This document shows, piece by piece, positions 5,857 to 9,809 of a stretch of DNA of 9,809 bases. The stretch's first letter is position 1, and each line of letters starts with the position of its first letter. This DNA is from Thermoplasmata archaeon (GTDB taxonomy: Archaea > Thermoplasmatota > Thermoplasmata > Lutacidiplasmatales > UBA184). The DNA lies in contig JASHUS010000164.1 of NCBI GenBank assembly GCA_030039865.1, positions 1 through 9,809 of the forward strand, given 5' to 3'. Below the pieces are notes generated by a model, which was given only the letters and a program-made list of their open reading frames with translations, was not told the DNA's origin and made no database searches. The position numbers and the translations under genes were made by a program.

Positions 5857-5865
5857 ATGAAATAG
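5857..5865 (+). promoter_or_regulatory. TATA-like element for the winged-helix gene
   Basis: ATGAAATAG is the most A/T-rich stretch in the region. Its centre is about 27 bp before the ATG at 5888, the spacing expected for a leaderless archaeal transcript. No Shine-Dalgarno sequence precedes the ATG, which agrees. Confidence 0.5.
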
Positions 5866-5887
5866 CGGCACCCGGCTCGCCCCGCGA

Positions 5888-6235
5888 ATGCCGGCCGTCT
5901 CGCGCACCCTGCTCTGGTATCTCTTGGCCGGCACGCGCGGGGGCCCGAATCGCCTACGGATCCTGGAGATGCTCCGATCGAATCCGTACAACGCGAACCA
6001 GCTCGCGGCTTCGCTGCGGATCGACTATCGGACGATCCGGCACCACCTGACCCTTCTCGAACGCAACGGCCTCGTCTACCGGCCGGTCGGACGCGGCTAC
6101 GCCGCCCCGTACGACCTCGTCCCGGAGCTCGCCGTACGCTTCGACGAGGTTCGGGCCATCCCCGCGAGCGGGCGGACAGTTCGACGGACCGTCGCGCCGG
6201 TCACCGACTCGGGCCCGGAGGGCTGGGGCCCATGA
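5888..6235 (+). CDS. Winged helix-turn-helix transcriptional regulator (ArsR-like)
   Basis: This 115-residue DNA-binding protein has its winged helix at about 20-75. RLRILEMLRSNPYNANQLAASL (22-43) forms the first two helices. DYRTIRHHLTLLERNGLVY (46-64) holds the recognition helix, and RPVGRGYAAPYDLVPEL (65-81) the wing. This is the ArsR-like pattern common in archaeal regulators. There are no Cys residues, so metal sensing of the ArsR type is unlikely. The C-terminal 30 residues look disordered. The start ATG at 5888 sits 27 bp from a TATA-like element. Its stop overlaps the next gene's start (ATGA), so it is coupled to the small membrane protein, which suggests that protein could be its sensor or anchor. 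It probably regulates itself and the divergent membrane gene through the inverted repeat at 5812-5838; that is inference. Confidence 0.87.
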   Translation: MPAVSRTLLWYLLAGTRGGPNRLRILEMLRSNPYNANQLAASLRIDYRTIRHHLTLLERNGLVYRPVGRGYAAPYDLVPELAVRFDEVRAIPASGRTVRRTVAPVTDSGPEGWGP

Positions 6236-6519
6236 CGACGCTCTGGATGGACCTCAGCCTCCTGCTCGGCGTCGCCAACATCGGACTCACGATCGTGCTC
6301 TTCACGCTCTACCGTCGGATCTACGCCCAGACGAAGGCGACGTTCAGCCTCGCGCTCCTCCTGTTCGCAGGCGCGTTCATCGTCCAGAACCTGCTCGTGG
6401 TCTACTCCTACCTCGCCACGATGCCCTTGATCCCGGACTCCCTGTCCCCCTTCCTCTTCGGGATCGGGGTCACGGAGGCCGCCGGCCTCGGCGCGATCCT
6501 CTGGACCGCGCTGAACTAG
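6232..6519 (+). CDS. Small three-helix membrane protein, function unknown
   Basis: This 95-residue protein is almost wholly hydrophobic, with three predicted transmembrane helices at about 7-27, 38-60 and 72-93. A short basic loop separates the first two (YRRIYAQTKAT, 27-37). There is no signal peptide, and no catalytic motif or ligand-binding Cys or His is seen. The first AT of its ATG begins the 4-nt ATGA overlap with the winged-helix stop. Coupled pairs of a winged-helix regulator and a 90-100 residue multi-helix membrane protein occur in other archaea, for example in haloarchaea. I judge this to be that kind of pair, but cannot name the family with certainty. A role in sensing membrane state or holding the regulator at the membrane is conceivable. 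Confidence 0.8.
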   Translation: MTTLWMDLSLLLGVANIGLTIVLFTLYRRIYAQTKATFSLALLLFAGAFIVQNLLVVYSYLATMPLIPDSLSPFLFGIGVTEAAGLGAILWTALN

Positions 6520-6546
6520 CGTCGTGGCGCGCTGACACCGGCGGCT

Positions 6547-6579
6547 TCGGGCCGAATTCGGGCGAGACTCGGGCGAGAT
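6547..6579 (+). repeat. Three 11-bp tandem repeats upstream of the beta-propeller gene
   Basis: Three head-to-tail copies with an exact 11-bp period are present: TCGGGCCGAAT (6547), TCGGGCGAGAC (6558) and TCGGGCGAGAT (6569). The second and third differ at one base. A looser fourth copy (TCTGTGCGAGA) starts at 6580. The period of about one helical turn would place each copy on the same face of the DNA. They lie just upstream of a weak TATA-like element, where an activator could bind. Confidence 0.5.
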
Positions 6580-6589
6580 TCTGTGCGAG

Positions 6590-6599
6590 AAAGATGTAC
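6590..6599 (+). promoter_or_regulatory. Weak TATA-like element for the beta-propeller gene
   Basis: AAAGATGTAC is centred about 30 bp before the ATG at 6624, so it supports that start with a leader of a few nt. The alternative upstream ATG at 6594 lies inside this element and has no A/T island at a suitable distance. Confidence 0.3.
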
Positions 6600-6623
6600 C
6601 GCCCGCCCCGTCGGACGGCCACC

Positions 6624-7754
6624 ATGAAAGCATGGGGTATCGCCATGGTGGGAGCCGCGCTGGCCCTCATCGTGATCGCGAGCCCGAGCTTCGCGGCCCC
6701 GGTGTCGACGTCGACGGCCGGGCCCGCCGGGCCCGGGGCCGTGTTCACGATGACGAACTCGCCGTTGGGCAACGAGATCGTCGTCTTCGAGCGTTCCTCG
6801 GGCGGAGCGCTCTCGTGGGTCGGGAACTTCTCGACCGGCGGCACCGGGACCGGTGCGAGCCTCGCCGACCAGGGGAGCCTCGCGCTCTCCTCGGACGGTC
6901 AGTGGCTCCTCGCGGTCGACGCCGGTAGCAGCCAGATCTCGGTCCTGCGGATCAGCGCGCCGGGCGGCGTCCCGTCGCTCACGCTGACGGACGTTGTCGC
7001 CTCGGGCGGCATCCTCCCGGTGAGCCTGACGATCCACGACGGCGTCGTGTACGTGTTGAACGACGGGAGCGCGACGAGCCCCGGCAACATCGCCGGGTTC
7101 TCGCTCTCCGCGCACGGCATCCTCTCGCCGCTCGCCGGATCGACCGAATCGCTCAGCACGTCCGGCGCGACCGGCGCGGCCCAGATCTCGTTCAACCCGG
7201 CGGGGACCGTCCTCGCGATCACGGAGAAGGCGACGAACCTGATCGACGTCTTCTCCGTCTCGCACCGCGGGATCGCGCGCGCGGGCTCGTTCCACGCGTC
7301 GGCCGGCTCGACCCCGTACGGCTTCGCGTTCACGCCGCACGGCCAGCTCGCGGTGAGCGAGGCGGCGTCGGGGAGCCTCTCGTCGTACCGCGTCCACTCG
7401 AACGGCTACTTCGCGGTGATCAGCAACTCGGTCTCGGACTTCGAGACCGCGCCGTGCTGGGTCGTCGTGACGCCGAACGGGGCGTACGCCTACACGACGA
7501 ACGCGGACAGCAACTCGATCTCGAGCTACGCGGTGAGCGGGGGCGGTCGCCTCGTCCTCCTCCAATCGGTCGCCGCGTCGACCGGCGCGACGCCGACGGA
7601 CCTCGCGCTGGCGGACGGGGGGCACCTGCTCTTCGTTCACGATGCGGGTAGTGGGAACGTCGAGGAGTTCTCGGTCGCCGCGAACGGCACGCTTGCCTGG
7701 ATCGACAGCGCCGGGTCGCTGCCCGCCGGAGACGAGGGGCTGGTCGCCAGCTGA
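6624..7754 (+). CDS. Secreted lactonase-family beta-propeller protein
   Basis: This 376-residue exported protein has an N-terminal signal peptide (MKAWGIAMVGAALALIVIAS, likely cut after the SFA near residue 24). Beta-propeller repeats follow. Blade-like units recur with GNEIVVFER (49-57), LALSSDGQWLLAVDAGSSQISVLRI (86-110), ISFNPAGTVLAITEKATNLIDVFSV (188-212), VVTPNGAYAYTTNADSNSISSYAV (281-304) and ALADGGHLLFVHDAGSGNVEEFSV (328-351). This is the lactonase/YVTN-type seven-bladed family (PF10282-like), ending in the family's LPAGxxGL. Some members hydrolyse 6-phosphogluconolactone, but a secreted archaeal member probably does something else, so no reaction is claimed. It looks complete. Close-looking relatives are common in actinobacteria and other bacteria, so transfer is possible. 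The ATG at 6624 gives a clean signal peptide. An ATG at 6594 would add ten basic residues in front of it. Confidence 0.87.
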   Translation: MKAWGIAMVGAALALIVIASPSFAAPVSTSTAGPAGPGAVFTMTNSPLGNEIVVFERSSGGALSWVGNFSTGGTGTGASLADQGSLALSSDGQWLLAVDAGSSQISVLRISAPGGVPSLTLTDVVASGGILPVSLTIHDGVVYVLNDGSATSPGNIAGFSLSAHGILSPLAGSTESLSTSGATGAAQISFNPAGTVLAITEKATNLIDVFSVSHRGIARAGSFHASAGSTPYGFAFTPHGQLAVSEAASGSLSSYRVHSNGYFAVISNSVSDFETAPCWVVVTPNGAYAYTTNADSNSISSYAVSGGGRLVLLQSVAASTGATPTDLALADGGHLLFVHDAGSGNVEEFSVAANGTLAWIDSAGSLPAGDEGLVAS

Positions 7755-7764
7755 ACCGCTTCCC

Positions 7765-7795
7765 GCCCCGGCCGGGCCCGCCGCCCGGTCGGGGC
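7765..7795 (+). terminator. Strong GC hairpin after the beta-propeller gene
   Basis: Starting 10 nt after the stop codon, GCCCCGGCCGGGC (7765-7777) pairs with GCCCGGTCGGGGC (7783-7795): twelve Watson-Crick pairs and one G-U around a 5-nt loop. Only a short pyrimidine stretch (CTACCTATTCC) follows. It may end or stabilise the upstream transcript and insulate it from the TrmB-family gene. Confidence 0.5.
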
Positions 7796-7829
7796 CTACC
7801 TATTCCGACTCGCCCGCGGGGTATCGACC

Positions 7830-7845
7830 CGCCCCGCGCGGGGCG
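7830..7845. promoter_or_regulatory. 16-bp perfect palindrome upstream of the TrmB-family gene
   Basis: CGCCCCGCGCGGGGCG is its own reverse complement. It lies 25 bp before the ATG at 7871 and about 60 bp before the alternative ATG at 7907. It could be an operator for the regulator encoded next to it. It does not match the TACT-N3-AGTA box known for Thermococcus/Pyrococcus TrmB. GC-only composition raises the chance of coincidence. Confidence 0.35.
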
Positions 7846-7868
7846 AAGGACGCGGCGAACCCGGGGAG

Positions 7869-7875
7869 TTATGAA
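7869..7875 (+). promoter_or_regulatory. Possible TATA-like element overlapping the first ATG of the TrmB-family gene
   Basis: TTATGAA is the main A/T island here. If it is a TATA box, transcription would begin near 7898 and translation at the ATG at 7907, giving a protein 12 residues shorter. If the ATG at 7871 is used, the promoter must lie upstream, perhaps at GGTATCGA (7819-7826). Confidence 0.3.
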
Positions 7876-8680
7876 CCGGCTCGGCCCGTTCGGCCGAGTC
7901 GCGCGCATGCCCGAAGGATCGCAGGCGGCCCCCGTCGAGGAGACGGCGGTCGCGCTCGGCAACCCCTCGTCCGAGGAGTTCCGCCTCGCCGCCGAGGTCC
8001 TCGGGAAGGTCGGGCTCACCCAGTACGAGGCCCGCGCCTACATCGCCCTCGTGGCCCGGGGCGTCGGGGACGCGGCGACGCTCGCGACCGCCGCGGGCAT
8101 CCCGCGAACGAGCGCGTACAAGGTGCTCGAGTCGCTCTCCGAGAAGGGGTACGCGAAGCCGACCGGCGGCAAGCCGATCCTCTTCCGCCCCACCCCGCCG
8201 CTCGACGTGGCCGAATCGCTCAAAGGCGCGATCCAGGAGGTCTTCGAGAGCCTCGCCCAGCTGCACCGCGTCGTCGGGGAGCACGGCGAGCCGCAGCTCG
8301 TCTACCTGCTCTCGGGCCGCGACAAGGTCGTCGGCAAGATCGGGGAGCTGCTCGACCAGTCGAGCCGCACGTTCATCCTCACGACGCGCCAGGTCGCCGA
8401 GCTGCGCGACGACCTCGGCAAGAAGATCCAGCACGCGGTGAAGCGCGGCGTGCAGGTCACCTTCGTCACCGCCCCGCTCCAGCGGGTGCCCGAGGGCGTG
8501 GAGTACGTCGCGCGGGAGAACCTCCTCGCGACCGAGGTCCTCGCGGACGGCGAGCACGCCCTGCTCGCGGCTCCCGGCCTCGAGGCGTGCGGGTTCACCG
8601 ATAACCCGATCCTCACCGCTCACCTGAAGCAGTTCCTCGAGGTCGTCCTCGAGAAGGGGCCCGAGGCGCCGCCGGCGTAG
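7871..8680 (+). CDS. TrmB-family transcriptional regulator
   Basis: This 269-residue protein has the TrmB layout. A winged helix lies at about 41-110: LGKVGLTQYEARAYIALVARG (44-64), then IPRTSAYKVLESLSEKGYA (77-95) as recognition helix, then a GGKPILFRPTPP wing (99-110). A helical linker follows (111-138). The C-terminal domain (about 142-262) contains LVYLLSGRDKVVGKIGELLDQSSRTFIL and ends with HLKQFLEVVLEKG. In this family the C-terminal part often resembles phospholipase-D-like folds and may bind a ligand. Known TrmB proteins control sugar uptake and metabolism, but no such genes are nearby. The start is ATG at 7871; ATG at 7907 is equally possible and leaves all domains intact. taw2 starts 22 nt downstream with no clear promoter, so the two are probably cotranscribed. 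Confidence 0.87.
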   Translation: MNRLGPFGRVARMPEGSQAAPVEETAVALGNPSSEEFRLAAEVLGKVGLTQYEARAYIALVARGVGDAATLATAAGIPRTSAYKVLESLSEKGYAKPTGGKPILFRPTPPLDVAESLKGAIQEVFESLAQLHRVVGEHGEPQLVYLLSGRDKVVGKIGELLDQSSRTFILTTRQVAELRDDLGKKIQHAVKRGVQVTFVTAPLQRVPEGVEYVARENLLATEVLADGEHALLAAPGLEACGFTDNPILTAHLKQFLEVVLEKGPEAPPA

Positions 8681-8702
8681 CCGGGGCCGCCGGTCCGGCC
8701 GT

Positions 8703-9578
8703 ATGCGGACGGGCACCCCGCGGCGCGATCGACGCCCTCCGGCCGAGCGCGTGCGCGCCCGGCTCGCGGACGTCGCAGGTCCCCGCCTCGCCGAGCGGAT
8801 GCCCGCGGGCTACCAGCGGCTCGGGCGCGTCCTGGTCCTCCGGCTCCCGTCCGAGTTGCGCCCGTACTCCACGGTGATTGGCGCCGCGTGGCAGGCGGAG
8901 CTCGGAGTCGTCTCGGTGCTCTCGGTCCTCGGCCCGATCGCGGGGGAGTACCGTACTCCTCACGTCGAGCTCATCGCCGGCCGGGAAACCGAGACCGAGG
9001 TGCTCGAGCACGGGGTCCGGTGGACGTTCGACCCCGCCCGCATCATGTTCGCGGCCGGGAACCGTACCGAGCGGGACCGCTTCGGTCGCCTCGTCCACCG
9101 CGGCGAGGTCGTGGTCGACCTCTTCGCCGGGATCGGGTACTTCGCGATCCCCGCCGCCCGTCCGGGCCGGGCGCAGCGGGTCTACGCGGTCGAGAAGAAT
9201 CCGGTCGCGCTCGAGTACCTGCGCGCGAACCTCGTCCGGAACGCGGTCGCGGAGCGGGTCACGGTGCTCGCGGGCGACAACCGGTACGTTCCGCTGCCGG
9301 ATCGCGAGACCGACCGCGTCGTGCTCGGCTACCTGCCGAGCGCGGTCCCGTGGATCCCCCGCGCGCTCGGTACGCTACGGCACGATGGCGGCTGGCTCCA
9401 CGTCCACCTCGTCGTGGACTCGACCGACGCCCGCCGACGCGCGGTCGAGGAAGTCACGGCGTCGCTGAGGGCCGCGGGTGCCGTCCCACGAGCGGCGCCG
9501 CACGCGCGCGAGGTGAAGCCGTACGGGCCGGGCCGCACCCACGTCGTCGTCGACGCGTCGGTCCGCCCGCTCGCCTAG
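8703..9578 (+). CDS. taw2: tRNA(Phe) wybutosine-pathway aminocarboxypropyltransferase Taw2 (TYW2-like)
   Basis: This 291-residue class I SAM-fold enzyme belongs to the Trm5/TYW2 family. Taw2 transfers the 3-amino-3-carboxypropyl group of SAM to the tricyclic 4-demethylwyosine base at position 37 of tRNA-Phe, next to the anticodon. The SAM motifs are VVVDLFAGIGYFAIPAA (136-152), VYAVEKNPVALEYLRANL (160-177) and VLAGDNRYVP (188-197). Three features favour TYW2 over Trm5: IMFAAGNRTER (114-124) where Trm5 has a PRLS-type segment; VLGYLPSAVPWI (207-218) rather than the N-L/M-P motif of methyltransferases; and VKPYGPGRTHVVVD (271-284) near the end. The N-terminal 35 residues are basic and poorly conserved. 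It follows the TrmB-family gene by 22 nt. The TAG stop shares bases with the convergent aminotransferase stop. Confidence 0.88.
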   Translation: MRTGTPRRDRRPPAERVRARLADVAGPRLAERMPAGYQRLGRVLVLRLPSELRPYSTVIGAAWQAELGVVSVLSVLGPIAGEYRTPHVELIAGRETETEVLEHGVRWTFDPARIMFAAGNRTERDRFGRLVHRGEVVVDLFAGIGYFAIPAARPGRAQRVYAVEKNPVALEYLRANLVRNAVAERVTVLAGDNRYVPLPDRETDRVVLGYLPSAVPWIPRALGTLRHDGGWLHVHLVVDSTDARRRAVEEVTASLRAAGAVPRAAPHAREVKPYGPGRTHVVVDASVRPLA

Positions 9579-9809
9579 GCCGCCCGGGGCGCCGGAACCT
9601 TGGACCGCAGCGCGTCGATCGCGGCCGGGAACGCGTTCGCGAACCGGTCGATGTCCGCGGGCGGGTTCGAGAACGACAGCCGCACGAATCGGCCGCCGTA
9701 CTGGACGGAGAGATAGTTGCCGGCCCGGACGAAGACCCGGTGCTGGTACAGCAGCTCGTCCTGGATCGCCTCGGGCGTGAAGAGGGTCGCGCTCACGTCG
9801 ACCACCATC
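9575..9809 (-). CDS. PLP-dependent aminotransferase (class I/II), C-terminal end, partial
   Basis: The last 77-78 codons of a minus-strand gene whose beginning lies beyond the right edge. The segment ALFTPEAIQ...HRVFVRAGNYLSVQYGGRFVRLSFSNPPADIDRFANAFPAAIDAL has the usual end of fold-type I aminotransferases. It includes a strand carrying the substrate-carboxylate-binding Arg (VRLSFSNPP) and the closing helix. The Lys that binds pyridoxal phosphate would be outside the window, so the substrate cannot be inferred. An internal ATG at 9808 is simply the first Met inside the window, not the start. The TAG stop (9577-9575) overlaps the taw2 TAG within the palindrome CTAG. Confidence 0.8.
   Translation of the reverse strand, partial: MVVDVSATLFTPEAIQDELLYQHRVFVRAGNYLSVQYGGRFVRLSFSNPPADIDRFANAFPAAIDALRSKVPAPRAA

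Noticed and set aside
6516..7640. A 374-codon minus-strand frame opposite the beta-propeller gene
   Set aside because: Highly Arg/Glu/Asp-repetitive shadow composition. The + strand frame has a signal peptide and blade repeats.
7796..8716. A 306-codon minus-strand frame opposite the TrmB-family gene
   Set aside because: A charged low-complexity shadow with no domain, while the + frame shows a complete TrmB layout.
8703..9578. Trm5 (tRNA m1G37 methyltransferase) as the identity of this gene
   Set aside because: It lacks the N-L/M-P motif and the PRLS-type segment. The GN-TER and YLPS segments match TYW2/Taw2 better.
1..9809. CRISPR arrays, insertion sequences, integrase sites and rRNA
   Set aside because: No evenly spaced direct repeats with spacers, no transposase or integrase motifs and no rRNA-like sequence were seen. 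The only tRNA shows no duplicated 3' end that would mark an attachment site.

Overview
The window is very GC-rich, gene-dense DNA that reads as archaeal, most likely a high-GC member of the Thermoplasmatota. The lineage is inferred from several features. There is an Alba chromatin protein and a Taw2-type wybutosine enzyme. There is a TrmB-family regulator. The Leu tRNA does not encode its CCA end. Several starts are GTG or TTG, and weak TATA-like islands lie about 26-34 bp before starts, with few Shine-Dalgarno sites. No mobile element, CRISPR array or rRNA was seen. Annotated genes and tRNA cover nearly all of it, and the longest gaps are about 100-130 bp.

Layout, left to right. (1) Positions 1-398 hold the 3' end of an asparaginyl-tRNA synthetase gene on the + strand. 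It converges on a two-gene minus-strand unit: a SAM-dependent methyltransferase (start near 1638) followed, through a GTGA stop/start overlap, by a RimJ/RimL-like GNAT acetyltransferase (413-967). (2) A divergent region with an 8-bp inverted repeat separates this unit from a second GNAT acetyltransferase (1770-2300, +). (3) That gene converges on a minus-strand zinc-ribbon/helical protein (2314-3363). The protein gene starts 20 nt after a class II tRNA-Leu(GAG) gene (3384-3468, -). (4) The tRNA is divergent from an Alba gene (3592-3936, +). The Pro/Ala-rich 3' end of the Alba gene overlaps the 3' end of a large membrane-protein gene by 68 bp. (5) That minus-strand gene (3869-5770) appears to fuse a DUF1614-like multi-pass region to a C-terminal RDD domain. 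It is divergent from a winged-helix regulator (5888-6235), which is translationally coupled (ATGA) to a three-helix membrane protein (6232-6519). The shared promoter region carries a 7-bp inverted repeat flanking one TATA-like element. (6) A secreted lactonase-type beta-propeller protein follows (6624-7754), preceded by 11-bp tandem repeats and followed by a strong GC hairpin. (7) A TrmB-family regulator (7871-8680) and taw2 (8703-9578) form a likely transcription unit. The taw2 stop codon overlaps that of a convergent PLP aminotransferase (9575 to the window edge, -).

Most genes look like housekeeping or small accessory functions: translation and tRNA modification (asnS, tRNA-Leu, taw2), chromatin (Alba), two acetyltransferases and a methyltransferase. 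The part that best resembles an undescribed system is 3869-6519. There a regulator is coupled to a small membrane protein, faces an unusual DUF1614/RDD fusion, and may control both directions through one operator. All functional statements rest on recognised motifs read by eye. No database search was run.
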